64,000 bases of DNA from a bacterium (GCA_029580855.1 JAKPQH010000199.1:1-64000); one strand, 5' to 3'; shown: positions 42,719 to 52,210, numbered from the stretch's first letter. Notes: a model not told the origin generated them from the letters alone. Program-made: numbers and translations.

Positions 42719-44086
42719 ATGTTGCGACGAGTAGCGGCGGCCCTGGCGGTGTGCGGCATCGTCCTCGTGCCGGTCCTGGCCCCGGCGGCCCAGGACCACA
42801 AGGAGATGATCTCCGGGCCTTTCAAGAGCGGACCCGAGGTGACCGAGGTCTGCGTGGGCTGTCACGAGCAGCAGGCCAAGGACTTCATGAAGACGGTGCA
42901 CTGGACCTGGAAAGAAAAGCAGAAGGTGCCGGGCAAGGGAGAAATAGAGATCGGGAAAATCAATCTGCTCAACAATTTCTGCATCGCCCTCGCGTCCAAC
43001 TGGCCCCGCTGTACGAGCTGTCACGCCGGCTACGGCTGGAAGGACGCCGCATTCAAATTCGACGACCCCACCAGCGTGGACTGTCTCGTGTGCCACGACA
43101 CCACCGGAACGTACACGAAAACGCCCACCGGCGCAGGGAATCCCGACCCCAAGGTGGATCTGGAGAAAGTTGCCCAGAGCGTCGGAAAGCCGTCGCGCCA
43201 GAATTGCGGCGCCTGCCACTTTTTCGGCGGCGGCGGGGATCACGTCAAGCACGGCGACCTGGATAGCTCCCTCTTGAAGCCGGTTCGGTCCGTGGATGTC
43301 CACATGGCGGAGCCCGCACCAAGCATGACGTGTCAGGATTGCCACAAGACGAAGGCCCACGTCATCCCCGGCGAGTCCATGGCGGTTTCGCTCGGCAAAG
43401 GCGCGCGCGTCTCGTGTACCGACTGCCACGGAGAGACGCCGCACAAGATTCCGACCTACAACAAGCACACAAAGCGCATCGCGTGCGAGACGTGTCACGT
43501 GCCGTTCTTCGCCAAAGGGCTGCCGACCAAGGTCTGGTGGGACTGGTCCAAGGCGGGGCAGGATCGGCCGGAAGCCAAAGACAAGTACGGCCTCGAGACT
43601 TATGTGAAGATCAAGGGTGAGTTCAAGTGGCAGAAGGATATCCGACCGGTTTATCTCTGGTACAACGGCGAAACCGCGCGGTATCTGCTCGGCGACACGA
43701 TCGATCCGTCCCGGCCGGTTCCGCTCAACAAGCCGCTCGGCAGCCGCAAGGATCCCAACGCCAAGATCATGCCCTTCAAGGTCATGCGGGGAAAGCAACC
43801 GTACGACAAGGAACTCAAGACGATGGCCACGCCCCATCTCTTCGGCGGGTACTGGAAGCACTTCGACTGGAACCGGGCCATCGCGGATGGGAACCAGGCC
43901 GCCGGATTGGCGTACAGCGGACAGTATGGCTTTGTCGAAACGGTGATGTACTGGAAGGTCAACCACATGGTGGCCCCGAAGCAGGCCGCCCTCAAGTGCA
44001 TGGCCTGCCATCAGCGAGAGGGCGGTCTGCTGAACTGGAAGGCGCTGGGGTACCCTGGCAACCCAGCGCAGCCCCGGTTGAAGTGA
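42719..44086 (+). CDS. Octaheme tetrathionate reductase-family cytochrome c
   Basis: This 455-residue exported protein has a signal peptide (cleavage near APAAQD, residue 24). Eight CxxCH haem motifs follow: CVGCH at 45-49, then CTSCH, CLVCH, CGACH, CQDCH, CTDCH, CETCH and CMACH. Order and spacing match OTR of Shewanella, a periplasmic enzyme reducing tetrathionate, nitrite or hydroxylamine in vitro; its in vivo role is debated. The active-site haem in OTR has a Lys ligand, and several Lys lie near the relevant GACH region. No membrane electron donor is encoded beside it. AGGAGG lies 8 bases before the ATG. Confidence 0.92.
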   Translation: MLRRVAAALAVCGIVLVPVLAPAAQDHKEMISGPFKSGPEVTEVCVGCHEQQAKDFMKTVHWTWKEKQKVPGKGEIEIGKINLLNNFCIALASNWPRCTSCHAGYGWKDAAFKFDDPTSVDCLVCHDTTGTYTKTPTGAGNPDPKVDLEKVAQSVGKPSRQNCGACHFFGGGGDHVKHGDLDSSLLKPVRSVDVHMAEPAPSMTCQDCHKTKAHVIPGESMAVSLGKGARVSCTDCHGETPHKIPTYNKHTKRIACETCHVPFFAKGLPTKVWWDWSKAGQDRPEAKDKYGLETYVKIKGEFKWQKDIRPVYLWYNGETARYLLGDTIDPSRPVPLNKPLGSRKDPNAKIMPFKVMRGKQPYDKELKTMATPHLFGGYWKHFDWNRAIADGNQAAGLAYSGQYGFVETVMYWKVNHMVAPKQAALKCMACHQREGGLLNWKALGYPGNPAQPRLK

Positions 44087-44239
44087 CGCGCCGGGGTACG
44101 CCTCGGCCGGGAGAGGTGCGTCCTCGCGATCCGTGCTCGACCGTCTTCGCAGCGTGACGACGGCCGGGCCGTCGAACCAACCTGCCGCGTCAGCGCGGGA
44201 TGGCGACGCCATTCGCCGTGCGACGGACGGGAGCTTCTC

Positions 44240-45043
44240 TTGTCGTCCCATGCGGAGAAAGCGGCCCACAACCTGGCGCTGGTTCGCGAAAAGCGCCCGC
44301 TGGTTCACAACATCACAAATTATGTGGTCATGCAGTACACCGCCAACGCCCTGCTGGCCCTGGGCGCCTCCCCGGTCATGGCCCACGCGGTCGAAGAGAT
44401 GGAAGCGATGGCCTCCCTGGCGGACGCGCTGGTCCTCAACATCGGCACGCTCTCCGGGCCGTGGATCGAGGGGATGCGCGCCGCCGGAGGGGTCGCGTCC
44501 CGGCGAGGGATCCCCATCGTCCTGGACCCCGTGGGTGCCGGCGCGACACGGTTTCGTACCGACACCGCCGTGCGGCTTCTCGACGAATGCCGGGTGACGG
44601 TCCTGCGCGGAAACGCGTCGGAGGTCCTGGCGGTGGCCCGTGGGGCCGGCGGGACCCGCGGCGTGGACGCGGCGCACCGAGTCGAGGATGCGATAGAGGC
44701 CGCGGGCGAACTCGCAGCCCGGCGGCGCATGGTGGTCGCCGCTACGGGAGCGGTGGACCACGTGACCGATGGCTCTCGCACGCTGCGGGTTCTCAATGGA
44801 CATCCGAGCATGGGGCTGATCACCGGATCGGGATGCACCGCGACGGCAATCGTCGGCGCGTTTTGCGCGGTGAACACCCGTGCGCTGGAGGCAACGGCCG
44901 CCGCCCTGGCGTTCTTCGGGATCGCCGGAGAGCATGCGGCGCGCCGGAGCCGACTCCCGGGCACGTTCGGCACCGCGCTGATCGACCTGTTGCACGCCAT
45001 CAGGCCCGACCATGTCGCGGACGAGGCGAGAATCGAGGCATAG
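44240..45043 (+). CDS. thiM: Hydroxyethylthiazole kinase
   Basis: This 267-residue ThiM phosphorylates 4-methyl-5-hydroxyethylthiazole for thiamine salvage. Signatures are PLVHNITNYVVMQYTANALLALGASPVM cut to its start, VLDPVGAGATRFRT, VLRGNASEV and TGSGCTATA with the catalytic Cys. The start is TTG at 44240 with GGGAG upstream. It begins the thiM-thiE-thiL run. I looked for a TPP riboswitch in 44087-44239 and found none. Confidence 0.94.
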   Translation: MSSHAEKAAHNLALVREKRPLVHNITNYVVMQYTANALLALGASPVMAHAVEEMEAMASLADALVLNIGTLSGPWIEGMRAAGGVASRRGIPIVLDPVGAGATRFRTDTAVRLLDECRVTVLRGNASEVLAVARGAGGTRGVDAAHRVEDAIEAAGELAARRRMVVAATGAVDHVTDGSRTLRVLNGHPSMGLITGSGCTATAIVGAFCAVNTRALEATAAALAFFGIAGEHAARRSRLPGTFGTALIDLLHAIRPDHVADEARIEA

Positions 45044-45184
45044 GGCCGGAAAGACAGGCGGCCGGCGAGCGGGGGAACCGGCGGGAACACGCAACCGAAC
45101 CGGGGCGGGCGCGAGAGCGAAGGGGCAGGGATCTTTGGTGTCGAGAGGTCAAGACGGCATCCGCGTCGGAGAACTCGAGGACCG

Positions 45185-45850
45185 ATGGGACCGGTTTCCG
45201 ATTCCGAAAACGCACGCATCGACTACAGCCTGTACCTGGTGACGGATTCGGGCCTGGCCATGGGGCGGCCGCTGCCGGATGTCGTGCGCGCCGCGGTCGA
45301 GGGCGGCGTGACCTGCGTCCAGGTGCGGGAGAAGGACCTCCCGGCGCGGGCATACATGGAGCGGCTCCTGGCCGTTCGCCCGCTCCTCCGCGAGCGCGGC
45401 GTGCCGCTTTTTGTCAACGACCGCGTGGACATCGCTCTGGCGGTGGAGGCCGACGGCGTTCACCTCGGCCAGACGGACATGCCGCTCCGCATGGCCCGGC
45501 GAATTGCCGCCGGCCGACTCATTGTCGGCGTGTCGTGCGAGACGGTACAGGACGCCGTCGACGCCGAACGCGGCGGAGCCGATTACGTGAGCGTGAGCCC
45601 CGTCTTCCCCACCCCGACCAAGACGGACACGGCGCCCGCCCTGGGGATTGACGGCGTGCGGGCGATCCGCGGCGCCGTCCGGCTGCCGGTGGTGGCCATC
45701 GGCGGGATCAACGGGACCAATGCCGGCGACATCATCCGCGTGGGGGCGGACGGCATCTGTGTGGTATCGGCCGTCCTTTCCGCACCGGACCCGCGCGACG
45801 CCGCCGCGGCACTTCGCGGGATCGTCGAAAGGGCGCGTCATGGAGCTTAG
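45185..45850 (+). CDS. thiE: Thiamine-phosphate synthase
   Basis: This 221-residue TIM-barrel enzyme couples HMP-pyrophosphate and thiazole phosphate to thiamine phosphate. Motifs are VQVREKDLPAR, FVNDRVDIAL, GVHLGQTDMP, GVSCETVQDA, YVSVSPVFPTPTK and VAIGGINGTNA. The length is normal. The ATG at 45185 follows GAGGACCG. Its end overlaps the thiL start by 11 bases. Confidence 0.95.
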   Translation: MGPVSDSENARIDYSLYLVTDSGLAMGRPLPDVVRAAVEGGVTCVQVREKDLPARAYMERLLAVRPLLRERGVPLFVNDRVDIALAVEADGVHLGQTDMPLRMARRIAAGRLIVGVSCETVQDAVDAERGGADYVSVSPVFPTPTKTDTAPALGIDGVRAIRGAVRLPVVAIGGINGTNAGDIIRVGADGICVVSAVLSAPDPRDAAAALRGIVERARHGA

Positions 45851-46856
45851 CGAGATCGGCGAGTTCGGATTCATCCGCCGCGTCAGCCGGGGCTGCCTGA
45901 TCCGTCCGGAAGGAGTGGAGCGCGCCATCGGGGACGACGCCGCCGCGTTCGTCGTACCCCCCGAGGAGTTGACGCTGGTCACGACGGATCTGCTCGTCGA
46001 ACGCGTACACTTCCTGCGCAAGGCGACGACCCCGTTCAACCTGGGTCACAAGGCCATGGCCGTCAACCTCAGCGACATCGCGGCCATGGGCGGAACGCCG
46101 CGGGAGGCGTTCGTCAGCACCGCCATCCCCGCCGGGTGCCCCGTGGAGTATCTGGACGAGCTGTACGACGGGATGAAGTCCCTGGCGGCCCGCCACGGCG
46201 TCAATATCCTGGGGGGTGACACAACAGGGTCCGCGGCCGATCTGATCCTCAACGTCACGGTCATCGGCCATGTTCGCCGCGACGAGATCCTGTACCGGTC
46301 CGGCGCCAAACCCGGCGACGCGGTGTGCGTCACCGGGCCGGTCGGCGACAGCCGAGCCGGTCTGCATTTCGTGCTCGAGGGGGCGGAGGGGTTGGACGCG
46401 GGCATGCAGAAGCTCTTCGAGGCGCATATCCTGCCGCAGCCGCACCTGGAGGAAGGGCGGTTTCTGGCGGCGACGGGAGCGGCGACGGCGGCGCTGGACG
46501 TCAGCGACGGCCTGAGCTCCGATCTGATGCACATCGTGGAGGAGAGCGGGGTGGGCATACGGGTCGAGGCGGAACGCATCCCGATCTCGGCCGAGCTGCA
46601 CGAGTTCTGCGGGCGCCTCGGCAAGGACCCCATCCGCTTCGCCCTGTCGGGGGGCGAGGACTACGTGCTCGCCGTCACCGTCAAGGCCGGGCGGATCGAT
46701 GAGGTGTCGCAGCGGTTTGCCGCGCGCTTCGGCCGTCCGCTCTATCGCGTCGGCACGGTGACCGGGTCGGGCCGGCTCGAGCTTCTGGCGCCGGATGGAC
46801 GGATCGAAGCCGTGGGGCCCACGGGTTGGGACCATTTCGGGGCGCACGACCTCTGA
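45840..46856 (+). CDS. thiL: Thiamine-monophosphate kinase
   Basis: This 338-residue ATP-dependent enzyme makes thiamine pyrophosphate from thiamine phosphate. It has the AIR-synthase-like fold: IGDDAAAF, TTDLLVERVHF, GHKAMAVNLSDIAAMGG, LGGDTTGS, VTGPVGDSRAG and ALDVSDGLSSDL, with ALSGGEDY near the end. The ATG lies inside thiE, so the two are translationally coupled. It is the last gene of this rightward run; the convergent anti-sigma gene ends 111 bases on. Confidence 0.95.
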   Translation: MELSEIGEFGFIRRVSRGCLIRPEGVERAIGDDAAAFVVPPEELTLVTTDLLVERVHFLRKATTPFNLGHKAMAVNLSDIAAMGGTPREAFVSTAIPAGCPVEYLDELYDGMKSLAARHGVNILGGDTTGSAADLILNVTVIGHVRRDEILYRSGAKPGDAVCVTGPVGDSRAGLHFVLEGAEGLDAGMQKLFEAHILPQPHLEEGRFLAATGAATAALDVSDGLSSDLMHIVEESGVGIRVEAERIPISAELHEFCGRLGKDPIRFALSGGEDYVLAVTVKAGRIDEVSQRFAARFGRPLYRVGTVTGSGRLELLAPDGRIEAVGPTGWDHFGAHDL

Positions 46857-46967
46857 GCCGGAACGGCGGCCGCAGAAATCCTCGGCCACCCGTCTTGCTT
46901 CCGAGCACACCCCGGGCCAGACATTCCCCCTGTGCCCCGTTGTGGGTTTTGTGGCGAGATGTTTCGG

Positions 46968-47252
46968 CTACCGGGATTTCGGCAGGTGATCGGAGAGGAA
47001 GACGCGCAGGTCCGCGGCCACCTCGGGCGGGATGGGCTGCGAGGGAAGCCGCCGGCAGAGCTCGGCCGTGGTCTTGAGGGTCTTGGCGAAATTCACGCAC
47101 GGGTCACACCCGTCCAGATGCTTCCGGATCTCCTCGCACAGCTCCTGCGAGAGTTGTCCGTCCACGTACTCCGAAAGCCGCTCGAACAATTCTCTGCAGG
47201 TCATGGACATCCCGGCGTGCGAATGGGGTGAATCGTTGCGTTTGTTGTTCAT
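46968..47252 (-). CDS. Zinc-finger anti-sigma factor (zf-HC2)
   Basis: This 94-residue protein is built around the zinc anti-sigma motif: CRELFERLSEYVDGQLS followed by HLDGCDPCVNF, giving the His-xxx-Cys-xx-Cys set. Soluble members bind their ECF sigma factor and release it when the thiols are oxidised. It follows the ECF sigma gene in the same direction, with a 150-base gap. The start is uncertain: ATG 47252, or internal ATGs 14-16 codons later. Confidence 0.82.
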   Translation of the reverse strand: MNNKRNDSPHSHAGMSMTCRELFERLSEYVDGQLSQELCEEIRKHLDGCDPCVNFAKTLKTTAELCRRLPSQPIPPEVAADLRVFLSDHLPKSR

Positions 47253-47402
47253 GCGGTATGATCCATACGGCACGCAGAGGATTCGCCTTTCAGATGCGAG
47301 ACATCATGCGAGCCCACACTCGCCCCATCCCGTGCATCTGCAACATCAACGGGGAAACGGTCGCGGCATTTTCCTTTGTGCCACGCGACGTCCATGCACG
47401 CG

Positions 47403-48002
47403 TCAGGGGGTGATGGATCTCGTCAGGTACTCCGCCAATTCCCGCCGAACGAAGACCCGTGCCCGGTGCAGCCGGGACTTGACCGCGGCCACCGAAAGCC
47501 CCAGCGCCTGCGCCGTTTCCTCGGCGGACAGCCCCTCCACGTCGCGCAGCACCAGGACGATCTTGTAATCTTTGGGCAGCTTGTCGATGGCGGCCTCCAT
47601 TTTGGAGGTCAGCTCGCCGCGGAGGAGGGCGCGTTCGGCGTCGTCGGACCAATCCGGAATCTCGGGCTTGTGTCCCTCGGCATCCGGCCGGGGCATCAGC
47701 TCGTCCAGCGACAGTTCCTGCTCGGGCATCGGGTCGTGGACGCCGCGCCGCCGCTTCTTCAGACAGGCGTTCGCGGCGATGCGGTAGAGCCAGGTGGAGA
47801 ACTTGCTCTCCTCGCGGAACTCGCGAATCGAGCGAATCATCCCGAGAAACGTCTCCTGCAGGATGTCTTTGGCGTCTTCGACGTTCCGGCACATGCGCAT
47901 GGCAAAGCCGTAGACCCGGCCCTGGTGGGCCCGCACCAGGGCATCCAGGGCCGCCGGGTCGCCGTCCTTGGAGGAGGCGATGAGGGTCTGTTCATCCGTC
48001 AC
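47403..48002 (-). CDS. ECF-type RNA polymerase sigma factor
   Basis: This 199-residue sigma-70 family protein has region 2 (GRVYGFAMRMCRNVEDAKDILQETF, -10 recognition) and region 4 (LPKDYKIVLVLRDVEGLSAEETAQALGLS, -35 recognition), joined by an acidic linker. It is probably controlled by the zinc anti-sigma factor encoded next, which suggests a redox or envelope stress response. Its start overlaps the ybaK stop by 11 bases. Confidence 0.93.
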   Translation of the reverse strand: MTDEQTLIASSKDGDPAALDALVRAHQGRVYGFAMRMCRNVEDAKDILQETFLGMIRSIREFREESKFSTWLYRIAANACLKKRRRGVHDPMPEQELSLDELMPRPDAEGHKPEIPDWSDDAERALLRGELTSKMEAAIDKLPKDYKIVLVLRDVEGLSAEETAQALGLSVAAVKSRLHRARVFVRRELAEYLTRSITP

Positions 48003-48498
48003 GGCGTCTCCGCTGCGGCGGGCCGCCCGCGCCGATCGGATCGGCGAGCGGCGCCAGAATCCCGCGGGTGGCGCGCAGCAGATCGCCGGGAGCGAGGAGG
48101 AGTTGAAGGCCGCGCATACCGGCGCTCACGCTGACCAACGGCCGCTCGAGGCAGCTCCGGTCCACGTAAACAGGATAGACCCTTTTTCCGCCCAGCGGGG
48201 AGACGCCCCCGCGGACGTAGCCGGTCAGCCGCAGGATGTCGTCCGTCTCGACCAACTCCACCTGCTTGTTGCCCGACGCGCGCGCCAGCGCCTTCAGCGA
48301 CAGGGTCGTGTCGCCCGGCAGGCAAGCCAGGATCACCCCGGTCCGGTCACCTCGAACGACCAGGGTCTTGAACACCTGTGCGAGGGGCAGGCCGAGCTTT
48401 TCCGCGGCTTCCCCGGCGCCGAACTCTTCCTCCTGGAACTCGCGGACGGTGTAGGGGACGCCAACCCGATCCAGGATCTGTATGGCCCGCGTTTTCAT
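47992..48498 (-). CDS. ybaK: YbaK/EbsC-type Cys-tRNA(Pro)/aminoacyl-tRNA deacylase
   Basis: This 168-residue trans-editing protein has VFKTLVVRGDR with the conserved catalytic Lys, LPGDTTLSLKALAR and TGYVRGGVSPLGGKR. It removes Cys mischarged on tRNA(Pro). ATG 48498 is followed by KTRAIQILDRVGVPY. It is coupled to the downstream ECF sigma gene by overlap. Confidence 0.9.
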   Translation of the reverse strand: MKTRAIQILDRVGVPYTVREFQEEEFGAGEAAEKLGLPLAQVFKTLVVRGDRTGVILACLPGDTTLSLKALARASGNKQVELVETDDILRLTGYVRGGVSPLGGKRVYPVYVDRSCLERPLVSVSAGMRGLQLLLAPGDLLRATRGILAPLADPIGAGGPPQRRRRDG

Positions 48499-48591
48499 TT
48501 GCGCGCAACGCTAACACCGACGGCGATGGGACGTCAAGCGATCCTGGAACAATCGGGGGCGTGTCGCGTCGACCCCGGCGCAGAAAACCAC

Positions 48592-48621
48592 TTGACACCG
48601 TCCGGGAAGGAAACGGATATT
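48592..48621 (+). promoter_or_regulatory. Sigma-70 promoter candidate
   Basis: TTGACA, 18 bases, GATATT, in the 278-base divergent gap between ybaK and the coiled-coil gene; oriented rightward. Confidence 0.5.
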
Positions 48622-48776
48622 GGGCCAATAGCCCGACGAACGCCCGGCCGGGATGGACCCGCCGGAGCCGATCAACGCAGCGTGCGAAGATCCGGCGCAG
48701 GACGCGGCGGCTTGGCGCGCGGTCGCGATGTCGGGACCCGCCGCGTCGACCAACGACGTGTGGAGAGGAGGCGGCC

Positions 48777-49208
48777 ATGGCGGCATCGGAGGTGCGAAGG
48801 CTGCGGCACAAGGTGGCGGCGACGCTGCGCGAGTACGAAGGGCATCTTTTGCGGCTGGAGGGTCAGCTTGCGGTGCTGCGCGCCAAGGCCCAGCGGGCAG
48901 GCGAGGAGACGCGGGTCAAACTGGCCGGTTTGCTGGATCAGGCGGAGCGGGACGCGGGGGCCGCGCGGGAGCTCGGGCGGACCGCCCTGGCGGGGCTGGA
49001 GCGGGCCAGCGAGACGGCCCGGGCGTGTCTGACGGACCTCAAGGGCCGCATGGAGGCCGTCGAAGCCGGTCTTCCAGCCGCGGTGGCCAGGGGCAGAGCG
49101 GTCGTCCGGCGGGCGACCATCGAGGCCAAGGCAATCCGGCACGGCGTGCGGGTGGGCTTGCGCGTGGCGCGCCGCGTGGCGCGGCGGACCAAGGCGGCGA
49201 AGGACTGA
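48777..49208 (+). CDS. Hypothetical Ala/Arg-rich coiled-coil protein
   Basis: This 143-residue protein is almost entirely helical by composition. It has heptad-like stretches (LRHKVAATLREYEGHLLRLEGQ, ARELGRTALAGLERASE, cut here) and a very basic C-terminus (RRVARRTKAAKD). I recognise no family; DNA- or membrane-associated structural roles are possible. ATG 48777 has GGAGAGGAGG upstream, and a TTGACA-type promoter lies about 155 bases before it. The following gene is a small cytochrome c. Confidence 0.75.
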   Translation: MAASEVRRLRHKVAATLREYEGHLLRLEGQLAVLRAKAQRAGEETRVKLAGLLDQAERDAGAARELGRTALAGLERASETARACLTDLKGRMEAVEAGLPAAVARGRAVVRRATIEAKAIRHGVRVGLRVARRVARRTKAAKD

Positions 49209-49394
49209 CAAAGACCTGTCGGGATGCCGGCGAGGTGCCGAGTGCCGGGGGTGTGGTACTGCAGGGTCGGTGTGACGACGGGGACGGGAGGGCGGGGCAG
49301 GGATGGAGTGGACGCGCCGGGTACCACGCGTGCCGTGCCGCGGGGCCGCCGGTGCGGCTGTCGGCTGATATCGGAATCACCTGGAGCGTGGCTG

Positions 49395-49784
49395 ATGGGG
49401 AGACGGGCGTTCTTTGCGATCGGTGTCGTGCTCATCGGCGGGGCGGTCGGGGCCGGAACGACGGAGTGGAAGGCGCCGGCGTCGGCCAGGGCGGTCAAGA
49501 ATCCTGTCGACGCCGCGCTCGGGGTCAAGCTGGGCCAGGGCCTCTTCCGAGAGAACTGCGTCATCTGCCATGGGAAAGCCGGGAAGGGCGACGGCGAGGC
49601 GGCGGCGGCCATGAAGCCTCGCCCCACATCCCTGATCGAGCGCAGTGTGCAAGCCCAGACCGACGGTGAACTGTTCTGGAAGATCTCCGAGGGCCGCGGG
49701 GCCATGCCGGGCTGGAAGAGCATCTCCGAGAAAGAACGGTGGAGCTTGGTCCATTACCTTCGCGCCCTGGCGGAGAAACGATAG
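49395..49784 (+). CDS. Class I mono-haem cytochrome c
   Basis: This 129-residue exported cytochrome has a signal peptide or anchor (FFAIGVVLIGGAVGAG). It has one haem motif CVICHG (about residue 55) and the distal Met in GAMPGWKSIS. The end WSLVHYLRALAEK is typical of the class. It is probably a periplasmic electron carrier. ATG 49395 has GGAGCGTGGCTG upstream. Confidence 0.9.
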   Translation: MGRRAFFAIGVVLIGGAVGAGTTEWKAPASARAVKNPVDAALGVKLGQGLFRENCVICHGKAGKGDGEAAAAMKPRPTSLIERSVQAQTDGELFWKISEGRGAMPGWKSISEKERWSLVHYLRALAEKR

Positions 49785-49810
49785 GCCCCTCCGGTCGGTG
49801 CTCCAGTCGC

Positions 49811-49824
49811 TTGATCCAGATCAA
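49811..49824. promoter_or_regulatory. FNR/CRP-type binding site
   Basis: TTGATCCAGATCAA is a perfect match to the FNR/Dnr consensus TTGAT-N4-ATCAA, 140 bases upstream of the YwiC-like start. Confidence 0.6.
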
Positions 49825-49963
49825 GGATCGTGTTTCTCTTCCGGCTTATCCTCCGCACGTGACGGCGCGCCACGAGGGGTGCGAAGCATGGCATCCACGC
49901 GGCGTCCGTGGCTGGCGCCAACACCGAACGAGGGATCCTGCGGGGTCGGCGGTCACGAGGGGT

Positions 49964-50779
49964 ATGGTGGGCGAACGACGCGTCGGTCGGCCAATCGTTC
50001 CGAGAGAGCACGGTGCGTGGGCCGTGTTGTACGGTGCCTTTCTGGCGGGGATCGGCGTCGCCGGCCGCGTGACGCTGCCGGCGGCCCTGCTGCTGGGTGC
50101 GGTCACCTTCCTCGCTTTCGCCAACGGACCGCTGACGCTCATCCTGCGGTCGGCGGGGAACCGGGCGCCGTCCACGGAGCGCCAACGTGCGATCTTCTGG
50201 TTCGCCGCCTATGCCGCGGGCGGCCTGGCGTGCGCGGCACCGCTCCTCGCGTTCTACCGGATGGCTTTTTTGGTTCCGTTCGCCATGGCGGCGGCGTGCT
50301 TCCTGGTTCTCCGGGCGTTTCTCGTCCGGGAGGGCGACGACCGAAGTCTCTCGGGGGCGCTCATCGGCACGGCCGGCTTGACGCTGGTCGGCCCGGCCGC
50401 GCATGCGGTCGCGATGAACGGCGCCCAGCCCACCGGGGCGCTCCTGTGGCTGCTCCTGTGGCTGTACTTCGCCGGCGGCGTCTTCTATGTGCGGACGCGG
50501 ATCCGTCTCGTGGTGGCCCGGCGCAAGGGCGCCACATCCGTGGCGCGCCGCGCCCGCTGGTCCTGTCTTGCGTATCACGCGCTCCTGCTCGTCTTGATTC
50601 CCGCCTTGGCCGCGGCAGCGGTGGTGCCGTGGGCGGTGCTCCTGGCGTTTGCCCCGGCCCTGGGGCGCGCCGCGGCCGGCGTGCGCCGTCAGGACACCAT
50701 GCTCAACGTGCGCCGGCTCGGCTGGTCCGAGGTCGGCCTCACGGCGGCGTTCGTGCTGATCCTCGTCGTCTCGTTGTGA
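49964..50779 (+). CDS. YwiC-like membrane protein
   Basis: This 271-residue membrane protein opens with the YwiC signature VPREHGAWAVLYGAFLAG. It has about eight hydrophobic segments ending in LTAAFVLILVVSL. The family is named after Bacillus subtilis YwiC, whose gene lies beside fnr and narK; its function is unknown. An FNR-type site upstream of this gene supports oxygen- or nitrate-linked control here as well. ATG 49964 has GAGGGGT upstream. Confidence 0.85.
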   Translation: MVGERRVGRPIVPREHGAWAVLYGAFLAGIGVAGRVTLPAALLLGAVTFLAFANGPLTLILRSAGNRAPSTERQRAIFWFAAYAAGGLACAAPLLAFYRMAFLVPFAMAAACFLVLRAFLVREGDDRSLSGALIGTAGLTLVGPAAHAVAMNGAQPTGALLWLLLWLYFAGGVFYVRTRIRLVVARRKGATSVARRARWSCLAYHALLLVLIPALAAAAVVPWAVLLAFAPALGRAAAGVRRQDTMLNVRRLGWSEVGLTAAFVLILVVSL

Positions 50780-50896
50780 CCGCCCGACGCCCCTCTCGCG
50801 GCTCGTGCGCATCGCGGCCCGTGCCCACTTCCCCCGTGCAATCGATTTGGCCGCCGGGGTCTTTCTGTGGTAGAAGTCTACCGGAAGGGTCCTGCC

Positions 50897-52206
50897 ATGG
50901 GCGTTCCCATCGTCGCCATCGTCGGCCGGCCGAATGTCGGCAAGTCCACGCTCTTCAACCGCTTGCTCGGCGGGCGACGGGCGATCGTGGACGATATGCC
51001 CGGGGTCACTCGCGATCGCCTGTACGGCGAGTTCGAGTGGCGCGGCCGGCGGATCGTCCTGGTGGATACGGGGGGGCTGGATCCCGCGGGCACCGGGATC
51101 ACGGCCCAAGTGCGGGTCCAGGCCGAGCGGGCGGTCGCCGAAGCGGATGCGATTCTATTGCTGGTAGACGGCAAGGAGGGGCTGACGCCGGCGGATTCCG
51201 AGGTCGCTCGGCTCATCCGCGAGGGCGCATCCCGGCCGATCCTCCTCGTCGTCAACAAGATCGATGCCGTCGGCCAGACCGTGCTCGCGGCCGAGTTCTC
51301 GCGCCTGGGGTTCGACCCCGTCTACCCTGTCTCGGCCGAGCAGGGTCAGGGAATCGGGGAGCTCTTGGATGCGGTGACCGCCGTGATTCCCGACGCCGGT
51401 GAGACCGCGGGGGGGAGCGAGGCCGTCACCGTGGCCGTGGTGGGTCGGCCAAACGTGGGGAAGTCGTCCCTGGTCAACCGGATCCTCGGGACCGAACGCG
51501 TCGTGGTGAGCGCGGAGCCCGGAACGACCCGCGACGCCATCGATTCCCGGTTCAGCTACCAGGGCCGCGACTATATCCTGGTGGACACGGCGGGCATCCG
51601 GGCCAAAGGCCGCCTGGGTCGGTCGGTGGAGCGGTACGGAGTCTCGCGGGCCCTCGCCGCCGTGCGCCGGGCCGATGTGGCGCTGATCCTGGTGGACGGT
51701 GTGGAGGGTGTGACCGAGCAAGACACCCGGATCGGCGGCGAGGCGCACGAGGCGGGGTGCGCCAGCATCCTGGTGGTGAACAAGTGGGATTGCCGGGCGG
51801 GTCAGCCGGATGCGGCCGCCGAGATCCGCGTCGCCGTGCGGGAGCAGTTCAAGTACCTCGCGTACGCGCCGGTGGCGTTCGTGTCGGCATTGTCGGGGCT
51901 GCGCGTGATGAGCCTTTTCAGGCTCATCGATGCCGCGGCCGCCGAGCGCGCGCGCCGGATCCCGACGGCGGCGCTGAACGCCGCGGTGGAAGCCGCCGTC
52001 AGCCGCCGGCCGCCGCCGGCCGACCGGGGGCGCGCGGTGCGCATCCGCTATGTCGCGCAAACGGGCATCAAACCGCCGACCTTCGTGCTTTTCACCACCG
52101 CAACGGGGAAGATCCACTTTTCGTACCTGCGATATCTGGAGAACTGTCTGCGCGAAACGTACGGCTTCGGCGGTACGCCGATCCGCCTGGCCATCCGAGG
52201 TCGCCA

Positions 52207-52210
<4 letters not shown>
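50897..52210 (+). CDS. der: Ribosome biogenesis GTPase Der (EngA)
   Basis: This 437-residue protein has two tandem GTPase domains: GRPNVGKST with DTGG and NKID, then GRPNVGKSS with DTAG and NKWD. The C-terminal KH-like domain ends YGFGGTPIRLAIRGR. Der acts in 50S ribosomal subunit maturation. ATG 50897 has GGAAGGGTCC upstream; a GTG-led extension to 50867 is less likely. Its stop overlaps the next start by 4 bases. Confidence 0.97.

Noticed and set aside
44087-44239. Possible TPP riboswitch before thiM
   Set aside because: None of the conserved thi-box sequences (such as CTGAGA or ACCTGATCTGG-like) is present.
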